Assembly (NCBI RefSeq): GCF_964340395.1
Contig: NC_135551.1
Span: forward strand, 27,079,380 to 27,143,379
Direction: 5' to 3'
Source of the DNA: Glandiceps talaboti
Lineage: Eukaryota; Hemichordata; Enteropneusta; Spengelidae
Length of the DNA stretch: 64,000 bases
The notes under the pieces were generated by a model. That model made no database searches. It was not told where the DNA came from and saw nothing but the letters and a program-made list of their open reading frames with translations. A program made the translations under genes and the position numbers. Of the stretch, positions 12,701 to 37,500 are shown piece by piece. Within the stretch, counting starts at the first letter, position 1. The number at the start of each line of letters is the position of its first letter.

Positions 12701-14279
12701 TAAGAGTCAGGTACTTGAATATATGAAGTGAGAGGGGAAAGGTCTTATTATTGGATTCCAGTGGATGGAAAATTTGGGAAAAGTTGATCAAGAATCTATG
12801 AAGAGATAATGGTTGAGTGGAGATGTTTGTCTGATATTCATCAACTGAAAATAAAAGTTGTTTATCGTTCAGGCTGAACCATTTATCTTGTCATTAGCAC
12901 CTTTCATCTATACATCAACGTAGACACCCATAGATTATCCATGATGTACTTACTGTCATTTACTGTGTGCGTTTTTTAATTCAGTCTTAGATTTTTTAAA
13001 AAGTCAAAATTACCAAAGTCATTTGGGAATGTAACAACAAATAGCTGAGAATCAACTTATATTCTGTGTCTCTATTAAACACTCTCTGGGGAGGCAAAAA
13101 AGAAACAATATGAGAAAGTTTGCACAATATGCAAACTAAAACTTTCCCAAAGTCATCACCCTTATCAAACTTCTGTATTTCGGAAACGACAATCTGATAT
13201 AACATCTCATCGACACAAAAATGTGAGATAAAAGAGAAGTCTTTTGTGATGGTAGCCAGTTATTCATAGCTATTACAAAACATCCAGTTAATATGGAAGT
13301 CGGCACAGTCGACTGTCTCTGATCTCTGTCCTAGCAGCCTTCAGTCTCCGATCTCTGAAAAGAAAAAATGTTGCTGGTCATCGGAAAGGAAACAATAGCG
13401 TTAACACACAAGTAGCATAAAATTGACGCGGAAGTTCCAACTTCAAATATAAAAGAACACTACAAATATAGGCAGACAATGAAACACGTGGCTTATTCGC
13501 GTAACAAAAAAATTTGATGACAAACAGATAAAATCACTTTTTCCTTTGATTTGTTTGAGGTCTTGAAGTGTTCCTCTCGTATTACCCATTCAAGATGACT
13601 ACCATGGGTATAGTCAGTGAAAAGGTCAAGGGTCGTAAAGTGTCGACGTGACAGGTAGCAGTTGTCAGTGTTTGCCAATCGCTTTGAATTCCAGTGGTTT
13701 GCCGTAACTTAGAGATCATAATATTTTTGTGCAATTCAATGACAGTAACTGATATCTTGGCCGAGTTTCTTCACATCTGTACTTTTATCTCTATTAGTAT
13801 GTACATAAACAACAACTGAACATTACAGCAAAGTATTGTACATGTTGTATACCTAGCATTAAATCAAAAGTCTATGTGGTTTGCATACACTTTTGGCTGA
13901 AGTTCAAAAGATTTCGTTACGGCAGCCTTTTTTTTTCTGTGGAGTTTTTCTGTAGGACATTGACTTTGGAATGATAATAAGACTACTTTACATTTCAAGC
14001 AGTGACTCAACTATGTAGATAATGTAGACAATAGATGTACTTACCATTGCATCTTGTTACCTTCAACGTCTCGTGACAACTAGATCACGTAAAGACATTC
14101 CAAAATACAAAGCGCTTTAGAAACATCACTTACAACATTGGAACTTGTAGATAATTACAATAGATGGGCTTTTGAGTGGGTTTAATTCAGGTATTTTGTT
14201 TCTCAACTCCAACTTCAAGCACATTGTCCAAACAGAAGGGGAATATGTCGAGGAGGAAAATCAACTGAAAGGGAAATAT

Positions 14280-15080
14280 TTGAGGTTCATTAACCATAGT
14301 CACAGGTCTTTAAGATATCCAGGCCCCATTGCACATTCAATAGAGATGTCTTATTAGGGAAAGATCAGTGTAATTTCTGACAAACTCAAATTCAAGTACA
14401 AATAACTTATGAACAAAGGAAACTGCAGAGGGGGTAGGTGTAAAAATATGCAATGTCATATGTAGTCCTTGAGTTATACAAATAGAAGTATTGGTCTTTA
14501 AGCATCTTAGTCAGCCGGGCCTCATTCTACATTGGACGGACATACTTTATTTAGGAATTGTAATCTAATTTGCACATAACTTCAAAATCAAGTTTGGAGG
14601 CTGTTTGAAGGGGGGGACATGCCAAGGAGGGCAGATTAAATAGAGGTAATGTAATTTTCAGTCCTTATTGCCAGTTTATAGCACTGACGAGATATGTCGG
14701 TTGTCCTCGTTTTTGTAAAGTGTGGGGGCAAGAGAACTAATGATGTATCCGGAGAGTGCTTTAAACAGACTACAGTCCTTGAAGTACACAAATGGATTTA
14801 CAGGTATTTAGTCAGCTAGGCCTCATTGCACATTGGATGGAGCTACCTCATTCAATAACTTCATCGTAATTTGCTCTCAAGTCCAAAATCAAGTTTGGAG
14901 GATGTTTAAACAGTAGGAAAAATGTGGAGGGGTGATGATGAATAGATATAATGGCATTTACAATCCTTGAAATACATAGACTGGAGACACAGGTCTTTAA
15001 CTAGCCAGGCCTCACTTCACATTGAATGGTGAAGTCTCAAGGAAACTGTATTAGTTTGTGTGCTAAATCAAGCACAGTTC
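14280..15080. repeat. Degenerate tandem repeat, about four units of 190-300 bp
   Basis: A block reading roughly GGCCTCATTGCACATTGGATGG recurs near 14322, 14517, 14818 and 15007. Each copy is preceded by a CAGTCCTTGA-like block and an AGGTCTTTA-like block. Two copies are followed by CAAAATCAAGTTTGGAGG. The units are diverged and of uneven length, so this is an old tandem duplication, not coding sequence. Confidence 0.65.
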
Positions 15081-16706
15081 CATTATCATCTAATTCGGTT
15101 TTAAACAGATTTGTCCTTGTGTAGACAGAAGGGAAAAATAAATGAAGAGACTAAAAATAGTCAGGGAGATAAATAATAAAAGTTAGTAGACAGACCCTGG
15201 TGAAACTATGCGGCAAAATGTAATCTATAGAGAGCATATTGACTAGGGGGATGTGGTAGGGTTAAAACAATGATCAACTCATCTACTGTTTATCAATTAA
15301 CATTAGCAGAAGGATAAGATTATCCTCTTGCTGAAGTTGAAATAAGAAATAAATGTACGACCCCTTATTATACTCACGTGTCCGTAAGGTCACATGTACT
15401 GAATAGCGCCGGGTCAATCTGTTGACAAAGACTGTAGTGTGCAGTCGAAAATTTCAGGTAAATTTTCAAGTTGTGTTTGGAACAAAAATTAAAATTGAAT
15501 ACTGAAAAATAAAGCTTTTGTAGTTATTACAAAATGTAAATAAACTGATGGTTTATTGGCTTTACCCTGCCTGGCACATTAAGATGGTACAGTCCTGTGG
15601 TCACGTATTCAGGTTTGTGCCATTTGACTCAAAGTGTAGGGAAATCAGGTACATGGAACTGTCGTGACGTTCTCCAGTAGAAAAACAAGAACCAAGTTTT
15701 TAGAGGTTTGTCTAAAATGTCCGTCAATGACTTCTGTTTTCGTTATGTAAGATAAAAGTGTTCAGCAAAAAATGACAGACTTTGTGACTCTAGAAAAACA
15801 TGTTTACGTGTAGAATTGAGGAGATTTCGTGATAGTTGTCTGTATATGTACTGTCTTACAACTTTCATCTGGTTAATGGTTGTACTATTTAAGATTGACT
15901 GCACTTGTAATGCAGAATACTAGGACCAAACCAACATTGACAGTAAGGAGGGGTGGTAGGGTACCCAGTACTAAACTTACTGGTTGATTAGCTTTGAAAA
16001 GATGAATTATGTATCATGTGGAAATGATAATCATTGCATGTATTGCTATTGTTGCCATACTTGGAATGAAGTCATAGACATAGCAGGAAATATTGAAATT
16101 AAAAAAAAAGTTGTTAAAACTGTGGTAAAAACGTGGCTAAGCTGTAATTGAATTAGGTCAGAGTGTTCCCAGTATATAATGAAAACCTGACTGACAATAA
16201 AGAATTGTTGGGTAACTAATTAGCATAAACAAGTCTTTCAATGGCTATTGTGTGTCATTATTATGTGCTATTGTATCACTCAATCTACATTTGTATGGCT
16301 TCTAGTTCATTTACATATCAAAGGCAGTAAGAGATTTATTTGGCCAAGTGCCATCTCTACCACAAGGACATATTGTAGCTGGTTGACCAACATGTCATCC
16401 TCTGGGACGTACACTGCAACTAAGTAACATGGCCGACAGCAATGCGCTATGGCGAGATTAACCAGTCCCCCAGAAGATCAGGTACACAAGAGGTTGTTGT
16501 CTTGTTCTCTTCTGCATTCCACTAGCTCATGCTACGTGCCGTTCCACCTGTAATGACTGAACAATGTGTGACAATATCTCTCTTTTCAAGTGGTTCCAGT
16601 CCACAGGTTCAATTTGAATTTCATTGCAAACCAGAGTAATTGTGTCCTTCATGGACGCCTGGCTGGAAAGCTGTGGATTTGACCAATATATCGTTTTAAT
16701 CTACAG

Positions 16707-28948
<12,242 letters not shown>

Positions 28949-29251
28949 TGTACAATGTACTTAATATGCAGTGTAAATATCAACATTTCAAATCAAGTTT
29001 ATACTTGCCGAGTTTTTGTCCCATATTGAAATCAGCTCTCATAGAGTTAGTATTTAACTTATTCAACAATGATGTTCATATGCAGATTTTAAAGTATTAT
29101 ACAAATGAGTATAATATAGCGTAGAAGTCAAAGAAATTCAATCGCGGTAGATTCAGTTTTAGCTACTAACAAACATGCACGATTGCTTATGCATTCTGCC
29201 TGTGATCAGTTATGATTTATTTATTCATTTATATATGATGACATTTGTAAT

Positions 29252-29480
29252 GACTTGAACTTTCACCTCTGACCTGAGATTGTGATAGTCTTAAGGACTT
29301 GAACTTTGACCTAAAATTGTGACAGTCTTGGTGATTTGAACTTTCACCTCGACCTGAGATTATGATAGTCTTAAGGACTTGAACTTTGACCTAGAATTGT
29401 GACAGTCTTGGTGATTTGAACTTTCACCTCTGACCTGAGATTGTGACAATCTTAGTAACTTCAACTTTTGACCCATGGTT
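29252..29480. repeat. Minisatellite of about 38-44-bp units in the 3' UTR
   Basis: About five or six alternating units of the form GACTTGAACTTTCACCTCTG / ACCTGAGATTGTGATAGTC. Two subtypes alternate (GAACTTTCACC and GAACTTTGACC), which implies a higher-order duplicated pair of about 83 bp. Confidence 0.85.
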
Positions 29481-29725
29481 GACTCACAAGACTGTACCTG
29501 TTCACCCCACATGTACTAAATTGTTATCAATATTTGAAATTAGAGGAAACAATCTACTGTACTAATAGTAACATTGTACTACAAATTTGATAGTATATCT
29601 GGTTTTGAGGATTATTTCATGACTGCTGAGAAGCTTTTATCACATTCCAGTCAAAACCAAGAATTTTTGGTTAATTTTTGTAAATATTGAGCAACCGACA
29701 AAACAAAACATTCCACATTTTTCAA

Positions 29726-29731
29726 AATAAA
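29726..29731 (+). terminator. Candidate poly(A) signal AATAAA (proximal)
   Basis: AATAAA 778 nt after the stop of the ARHGAP20-type gene. The downstream sequence is only mildly T-rich, so this is a weaker candidate than the one at 30823. Confidence 0.35.
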
Positions 29732-30822
29732 TTCTTAAGTTGACCATTCTTTTTTACCAAGATAATTAGTTTAATTCCAAAAATTAGCACTAATACCAAG
29801 AACATATATCAGTAAAACATACCCTTGTATCAAGTCAAGAGTGAAATGAAACAGAGAGAGTTATATTGGAGTATTGGTTTACATTTGAACCAAATGTTAA
29901 AGAAAGTGACGAAAATCCAACATGGCTACACTCTAGTACGACAACCAAAATTTGACATCACAATTTTGATCATGTGACTTTGTAGCCTGAGATTGTATTA
30001 GAAATATGCAAAATGTATGACATAGGGTATGCAAATATTGCTTTCCATCACAAATACAGCAAAATCTAACTACTTCATCTAGCTTGTTCATAGTACTTGC
30101 TACCTGCATAAACCATACCTATGTAAATATGAATTTAGACTTTTCAAAACATGCATAAAAAACTTATTTATAAATATTTCAATTGTACAGTTGTGTTATT
30201 TATTTTAAACATAACCTTAGTTAATCTTTTATCAATACAAGTTATATTTTTATACCCAAGGGGCACTTATTGTATTCTCGGGGTGCGCATCTCTACTATG
30301 CAGAATTCCTTCATGTCCACAATCAGAACCCTTTGACTGCCATTTTCCCGCTTAAAATTATTATACAAATTTTAGTTTTCTGTAGTTTTCACAAGATCTG
30401 ATTATCATTTTGGAGCCAAGTGAATCAAACTTACATATTCTTAACATCCATATGTAAAGTTTCTCCAGAAAATCCGAAAATTTGAAGAAAAAAAATTTCA
30501 AATTTTTCTGAATTTGTTTATGGAATCTGAAGTGATTTTGGAGCCGAATGAATGATACTGTTCTGCTTGTAGCGCATACCGCTCAAGTATGACCTGAAAA
30601 CCTAGAAATATTGTGCAAATATTTGTTGAAAAAGAAGAAAAGAAAGATCTTGTAATGGCCGTCAAAGGGCTATCTGTATCTTTTGTACAGTATTATATGT
30701 TCTGAATTTACTACAAGGACCAAAGTCTGCACATTTCTTTACATTCTGATGTTTTTATTTTCATTTCAAGGACGAAACACTTTTACGATTTGCAAGTGCC
30801 TATTTACCTTTGACTGTATTAG

Positions 30823-30828
30823 AATAAA
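30823..30828 (+). terminator. Candidate poly(A) signal AATAAA (distal)
   Basis: AATAAA followed about 17-40 nt later by a GT/T-rich stretch (TTGTGTGTTTGCCTTTATTG), the usual downstream element. This gives a 3' UTR of about 1.9 kb. Confidence 0.5.
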
Positions 30829-31194
30829 AGGTTGAACTGAGACATTGTGTGTTTGCCTTTATTGTGATTCTTGTAAGAATGGATCTTTTCAACAATTCAT
30901 ATCTTTTCTACACTCTACTGTTGCCTAAGGCTGAACCGGTCCATGCCGGCTACTTTTGTATTGTAATACCTGGTAATACCCCTGATGACACTACAACTTG
31001 GTACAGTACAGAATGTTATGCCAATGTTAGTTATTTTCCATGGAAAACAGTAAACAGTAATTGACTAGCTTATGTTACTGCTTTTAGAAGAAATACATAA
31101 ACGTATGTTCACTTTGATATTACTGCAAGTATGAATCTGAAGAAGTGAATATTCTATATAACAATCAGCTAACATCTAACCCAAACCCATTCCT

Positions 31195-31415
31195 TCAACT
31201 TCCTCCCCCCCCCCCCACACACCATGTCCCAATGCCCCATTGAGTTCAACTTCCTCCTCACTCCATGTCCCAGTGTATCATTGAGTTCAACTTCCTCCCC
31301 ACCCTATGTCCCAATGTCCCATATCAAGTACAACTTCCTCCCCATGGTACCCCATGTACCACTGTATCATTGAGTTCAACTTCCTCCTCACCCCATGTAC
31401 CACCAAGTTCAAGGT
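31195..31415. repeat. Minisatellite, about 50-bp CT/CA-rich unit, four to five copies
   Basis: Repeated GAGTTCAACTTCCTCC blocks alternate with CCATGTCCCAATGTC-like blocks. It starts with a C-run of 13 at about 31204. Confidence 0.85.
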
Positions 31416-31639
31416 TAGCTGTTATGAACAAATCACCAAGCTTTACCTCCCAAGAAGTGTATTATTGGGTGGTCAATGGAGTTGAATTTTCCACCATGGT
31501 TTCCAAGGAACGAAGTCACAACAAATGTATTTCATCATGACCAAATATATATATATAACAATAGTAATGCAATATGGAGTTTTTATAGTGATATATTACA
31601 CTATAATCAAAGCGTTTTACAATTATTACACCTGGCAAG

Positions 31640-31790
31640 TACCTATAATGACACAAACTCATGACACTTCCTCAACTGCATTGGGAATATACAATCCCTG
31701 TTGCCTCTACTCAACGCTGTCACACAGCAACCTCTAACTACTAGATCCCCCAATTTATACAGCAGAGTTTAGTGGGACGTTATCATGGTT
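31640..31790 (-). mobile_element. Headless SINE copy, same family as the one at 905-1215
   Basis: The order CATTGGGAATATACAATCCC, GTTGCCTCT, ACACAGCAACCTCTA, then TAGATCCCCCAATTTATAC parallels the body of the SINE at 960-1080 (CACTGGGAAGCATACAGTCC and ACCAGGTCCCCAAGTATATAC). No tRNA-like head is visible. It is followed by a 43-bp tandem duplication (31768-31852). Confidence 0.5.
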
Positions 31791-32553
31791 CAACTTGTGC
31801 CCCAGCAAAGTATAGTGGGACGTAATCATGGTTCAACTTTTGCCCATTGGAAATATTTTATCACTTCTTATAAATCACAATATGTCAAGAACATTTCAAT
31901 ACAAATTCTTATAAAGTCAATAGATAAAAGTTCAATGATATTATTTGCATGGGGTATTATTTACAGAGATGTTTACACATCCACTTCATTAGGGTGGTGT
32001 TCACACTTTTGATAGTTCTACTTTCTAAAAAAAAAAGCGTTTTGCTGAAAAGATTTGCCCAACAATATACTCTGCTGCGTGTATGCTGCTTAACAAGGAA
32101 CTTCATTGAGTCAGTGCTTTAGATTCGTATGTGTACCTTTCATGGCATAGAGCACAAGTTTAACAATAACGTGACATTGCTAATACTAGTGTTTGACTCA
32201 TGTGAGTTGTCATGCAACACGAGTCGATGTATTGTATAGACACGCACATTCACAGTACCTTCAAAATCTTCTGCAGTGAACTTTCTGTGCACCATAGCTA
32301 TGTTAACTTTATAGTTGAGTTCCATACATGTACATACGATTTGTTCAAGTCACCAACGAGAGCCTTTGCTGTCCTAACTTTATGTTTAAAGGCCCAGTTC
32401 GATCGGATAAACCTACGTGATTGTGAAAAACAGTACTCCTTGTCTGGTAGTTATAGAAAAAGTTTGTCCTTAACAAAAGAGTGATCTTATGTACATAGAA
32501 TCCCATATACTTCACTGATAAGATAACATTTAATGCGAGAATCCATGCCTGTA

Positions 32554-32624
32554 CATACATACATACATACATACATACATACATACATACATACATACAT
32601 ACATACATACATACATACATACAT
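32554..32624. repeat. (CATA)n microsatellite
   Basis: About 18 uninterrupted CATA units. The Met-Tyr-Val-Cys open frame on the minus strand across it is an artefact. Confidence 0.95.
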
Positions 32625-33140
32625 TAATATTCGGAATATCATCCCGTATTATTGAGGGGGAGGGTTATATAAATAAACATTCTACATCTTTTTGTTCTCT
32701 CCTAAAAGCGAAGCAAACAAAACGATTGAAGAAAATTTTTTTCAATGACAATCTTTGTAATAGTAGATGTGAAAAGTCTCGGTGTTTTATACTCTGTTTA
32801 ATCTAGTAATGTAGAAAAGACGGTGGAGATGAAACGAAACAGTCTTTTATAGTCGTGCAGACACAGCAATAGAGTACCAAACAAGACTTTACTGTACAAC
32901 ATACAAGGGACCGAAAACTGTACCTTTATCTTTATAATAATCTATTGATAACAGACTACAACAGATTTGATCAGTTTCTAAAAAAAGACGACCTGTGAAT
33001 ATCACACTTATTGTAAGATCTAGACAACACTGTTCATAACCCAGTTTAGGTTGAATGTGTCCCTAGTTCTGTCGTCATTGTCATTTTAAGACGTCAACGG
33101 AGAAGTGATGAAAGGTGAAGTTTGATTTTTTTTATGCTGT

Positions 33141-33302
33141 TCAAATATTTAAAGTGTTGACAGTGAGTAAGACATACATGCATGCATGACTTGACATCTT
33201 AATAAAAATGACACTGTTTGCTCAAATATTGAAAGTGTTGACAGTGAGTAAGACATACATGCATGCATGACTGGACATCTTAATAAAAATGACACTGTTT
33301 GC
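33141..33302. repeat. 81-bp tandem duplication, two copies
   Basis: Two adjacent copies beginning TCAAATATT.AAAGTGTTGA at 33141 and 33222 differ at only a couple of positions. Each includes the palindromic CATGCATGCATG. Near identity implies a recent duplication. Confidence 0.9.
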
Positions 33303-33911
33303 TCAAATTCAGTCATTGTGCTTCATGCTACATTGCCATGTTCAACTGACCTACTTGTAATAGAGAAGGGGGTCAATCGATTCATCTATATTATAGTACA
33401 TCCGACCTGAAAAGTATCTCGACTATGATTGTAGTCATGGAAACTTAAACTCTTGCCATGATAGTGTAACATACAATAACAGCGGCAACCTAGAAAGATA
33501 ACACAAATTCAGTACACGATAAACATGTCGACTAATGTCAGTTGAGGTACGCAATGATTTTGATGTCAGACATAAACTGTGATGATTTATACACTTCTGT
33601 CATATCAATTGGTTTGCAAAGGTGCGAAAAGTACGATGACATATATTGTTACAAAACTTGTCATTGTTAGTACTTCATACAGCCTACCAGTTCATTGCCA
33701 AGAATTCAAAATAACTATAGACGTCATTGATTTTGCATGGTACACAAAACTGATTTCAGAACCCGGATCAGGTAGCAGTAGGAAAGACATCCCCTGAATA
33801 TAATCTATCATTGGAAAATCAAAATGTTCTATCATGTGGAACAATGAAAATAAATTAATATCATGGTATTCAAAACCCTCAGTAAAAATAACTTTAAATC
33901 CTGGTTTCTCC

Positions 33912-33986
33912 ACTCTACTCTACTCTACTCTACTCTACTCTAGTCTATTTTGTTGTTGTTGTTGCTGCTGCTGCTGCAGCTGCAGC

Positions 33987-34047
<61 letters not shown>
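33912..34047. repeat. (CTCTA)n and (GTT)n/(GCT)n microsatellites
   Basis: A CTCTA pentanucleotide run (about 33912-33943) is followed by GTT/GCT/GCA triplets and a long pure GTT run to 34047. Cys- and Leu-repeat open frames over it are artefacts. Confidence 0.95.
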
Positions 34048-34347
34048 GATTATCTGCTCATATCAAACCAGACGCCTTATAAATTCAAGTCCATGTATGG
34101 ATCTTGTGATGCATGTAGAAGTTGGCCCATGCTGTTTCACATTTTGTTTTCAAGTAGAACACATAGTAGTGTTGTCTTATCAATTAAAAATCCAAAATAA
34201 ATACACCCTTTCTCATCCATATGGCTAATTTAATAAGGAGTGTTTGGTCAGTGTTGCTTTGGGCAGCCGAAGGTAGAATATCTATACTACCATCGATAGG
34301 TTTGCATAGCATGAACAGATCTAGACGTGGGGAGGGTGTGTACAACC

Positions 34348-34378
34348 ACAGATAACTAACAGTTAGTTATCTGTGGTA
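34348..34378. repeat. Near-perfect 31-bp palindrome
   Basis: CCACAGATAACTAAC, a single A, then GTTAGTTATCTGTGG: 15-bp perfect arms with a one-base centre. It abuts the possible LINE relic at 34363-34587. Confidence 0.9.
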
Positions 34379-34587
34379 AAACAAATGAATCTACTAATCG
34401 GCAAAACCACGTCTAAAGGAACTAGGTGATCAGGTATTACATTCCAGGGTTTGACAAAGAACAGTTTTGTGGCACATGCCAGGAAATTCGTTGAAGTTGA
34501 CGCATGGATGGAATCAAATAGATTTGTAAGACACTGTTTGCCGTTTATCTCTCGTGGTATGAGAGTTAAAGAGAGTACCACAACCAT
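34363..34587 (-). pseudogene. Possible LINE reverse-transcriptase C-terminal relic
   Basis: The minus-strand frame contains KLFFVKPWNVIPDHLV, which resembles the C-terminal motif of non-LTR elements (F..RVV..WN.LPDHLV). There is no catalytic part and no tail. The match is short, so chance cannot be ruled out. Confidence 0.35.
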
Positions 34588-37500
34588 CGTAAAGTAGGCT
34601 AGTGTTATACGTTGAATAGGTTCAATATTACTTTATGTTATAGATACCCGTAAAGTCCTCTCTCTTCAATATCACTATTGGTTAGTAATGTCAATATTAA
34701 CGAACATTTATTCAGATTTATATTTTCACAAATATCTGTGAGGAATGTTATAGTGTCCTGAATGTATTGTGTATGTTATGTTTACGACTAATTCTGAGCT
34801 GACTTTGACACTGATTATCTGTTGTGGTGTTGAGACGTGATTTACTACTTGACTTCGATACAGGACAATACTTTGTCGATTAACATATTTGGTCAAGTGG
34901 ACCATGGACATCCAAAATAACAACGTTAACCATTAGCGTTGCCAATACCATCGTTAACAACCAAAGTAATAAAAAAGTGCACTTAGTCTAGAAAAAAACA
35001 CCGGTGACAGTTTAATCATTTTGGTCAAGGTCTGTTTTCAGGACAAGGTCTGACCGAACTGTCAAAACCACAAAACCTTTCGAAATCTTCCAAAAAAGTA
35101 GACGAGATTATATCTACCGATCAAGTTCATTGCCAATGGCTATACAAGGTCTCACTATTGAAAGTGTCTCATACTTGCATGGAGATTTTCTGTTGAAAAC
35201 AACGCCTTGTGAAAGAGGACCTAAATACACGGTGAACAGTATCTTTGATGCGCCAAAACCCCTAATAGAGAAGCCAAAGTACTTTCCCGCCAAAGTATGG
35301 TTTAGTAAACGAAGTACAGTCGGTTGCCAGGGGTAACGTGGCATTAAAAAGTTATCATTTTCTAAACAAAGACCATTTTGATATTGTTTTAGAATAGGCT
35401 CATAACATGAATATTGATCTGTGAAAGTATTGTAAAATTTCGGTTGCGGGTTAATCAAATTTAAGAAAAATAGCATACAAAGAACATGTAAATTCGTGTT
35501 TGCATTTGGAATGTTAATGAGATGATTAGTTTTCGCATTTCATATTAAATCCAGTAAATGAAATGTGAAAGAAACATGTATTAATTATATGTAAATTTTA
35601 TATATAAAAAACACCAAAACATTAAAAAATATACCAAGTTCTGCTTGATCAACAGATTTAGTCGTGGAACAGGTGTTCAAACTTTCGTTGTTTTCCAATG
35701 ATTGACCAATACTGCCTCGAAGCGTTGGACCAAATTAACTCACACACTTTAAAGTCTAGGGGTCACGTTATGGGGATCAAGGTCAAGGTTTGACCTTCAG
35801 TGGCATAAATCATCTTGAAATCCGTGACAGATTTGAAAATAGAAGAAAAGAAGAAGAAGAACCAAAACTAATACACAGCCCAATCATGATTTACTTAGCT
35901 GTGCATGAATGCGTTTTGGGAAACATTTGTTGACAACTTAATTTTGTAATTACAACGGAGAAACCGAATACGGTATGTATGAGTCTCGGTTACCCAGTCT
36001 CACCGCTGATGGCTCACTTCAGATTGGAGAAGTCGGGGTAACCGAGTGATCCATTTCGTGAACACAACTTATTGGTATTCAATGTACGAATGTACGATTT
36101 CCTGCTGTCTGGTTCATGGAGGCCGGAGGTATATTAAACTTCCATGCTTGACTAAGTGTACATTCGTTGATCTATTGATATTATATAACTCCTGTAATCA
36201 AAATACTCTGGAGCTGTTGTACACATTTGATTTCGGGGGGGGGGGGGGAGTGTGGAGGATTTTTCGAGAAAAAAATTGTCGCCAGCCAAAAGCAGGAAAA
36301 AAAATTTGCTGAACAACTCAAGACAGAAAAAAATCTGTTCCCAGGGTATGAGCTAAAAAAATGTTGTGTTGCAAGTGAAGAAACTAGCTACAAATTAGGC
36401 ACATGTGTTTCTGATGCTATGGAGGCGGCACCTAAACTTTTAAAGTTTCTTGTCAAAGGTTAAATATACTAACTGTTGGCAAATACTGAAACAAACCAAA
36501 AAATACTACCGACGAATCAAATTACTAAGCATACTGACCTGACTTAGTATCTTGAATGAATCCTGTAATTTTTCATAATGATAAAATAATTTTAAATGGT
36601 ATGGCAGGCTACAATATACTTTGAGGATTTTTCTGAATTTACATTTCAATTGCGACCAGGAAAGGGTATTGTTATCACCTTGATATGTCAAAATAACAAC
36701 AGATAACACTCTTTTAGTCCTTAAATTTCAAACTAATTGTGCCCGCCCCCACACTGCTCTCTTGTATTTTGATTCAAAGTTTAACTAGTATTGTTGCCCA
36801 TCTTGACCTATTAATTAGCATCAAAAAGCATTCTTTTAGTTCTTCAATTTCAAAAATTTCTTTGGGTATCCACCCCTACACTGTTCCTTTTGTGTTTTGA
36901 TTCAATTTTTACCTCATATTATTACTACCTCGACATGTTAAAATAACACCAGAAAGCAATCTTTAGTCTAACAATCTCCAGGGGCGGAAGGGGGAAACCC
37001 CCTCCAATACTTTCCCCCACTTGGCTCCCTCAAACCTCTGTTCATCTTTTTACTGCCTACTTTCCAATTTTACCTGCCACTTTTGGAATATTAAAGCTGC
37101 ATTCATTGTTAACTCTTTACTTTTGAAATAAGCTACATTCATCATTTATGTGTCTCCTGTTTCAAATATAAAAAGTTACACGAGGCGACGTGAAACGACG
37201 CAGCGAAAAGTCAAATTTAAACCATGTACTTGCTGTACCCTTACTTGGCCAAATTTTGCTGTCATGGTGGTTGAAAAAAAAATGTTGTTGGATCCAAATC
37301 CTCCTCCTCCAAATCCCCCCCCCCCCAAAAAAAAAAACACCCCCCCGAATCGAATGGTTTACCCTTAGTTATACATACATAAATCATCTTCAGAGAGGAT
37401 GACTTCCAGTATCATGGTGTAATTACATGGCTGTGTAAATTTAGATAGTGTTGTTTTTTTATTTCTTGTCGTGTTAAGCTTTGCATTTTTTTGTGACATG

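Larger units (their letters stand above)
1..16706. other. Upstream or intronic DNA with no confirmed exon
   Basis: I found no exon here with recognisable homology. The DH domain that must precede the exon at 16707 is not visible, so this stretch is either a very long 5' intron or flank, or contains small exons I could not recognise. Separately listed items are a SINE (905-1215), foldbacks (2110-3245, 4079-4413), a LINE 3' end (5150-5591), a TTTG/T/G tract (6659-6742) and a degenerate tandem region (14280-15080). The stretches 1-904, 1216-2109, 3246-4078, 5592-6658, 6743-14279 and 15081-16706 show only AT-rich non-coding sequence, two C-runs near 10106-10140, a short hairpin at 8942-8969 and a CpG-rich patch around 12545-12665. 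Confidence 0.6.
28949..30830 (+). other. Probable 3' UTR of the ARHGAP20-type gene
   Basis: AT-rich sequence after the TAA with no long open frame. It holds a minisatellite at 29252-29480 and two candidate poly(A) signals (29726 and 30823). The extent of the transcript is an inference from the signals. Confidence 0.5.

Noticed and set aside
12545-12720. CpG-rich patch with an open plus-strand frame
   Set aside because: No acceptable splice acceptor or start codon at its beginning and no recognisable protein motif; could be a repeat or unknown element.
33834-34228. Poly-Cys and poly-Leu frames
   Set aside because: They translate the GTT/GCT triplet tract.
35114-35476. 120-codon minus-strand frame
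   Set aside because: No family resemblance, no splice context and no tail or repeat feature; both strands are open, which suggests chance.
36227-36463. Lys/Glu-rich frame after a G-run
   Set aside because: The start lies in a G homopolymer. The C-terminal part looks somewhat protein-like but no family was recognised and there are no splice signals.
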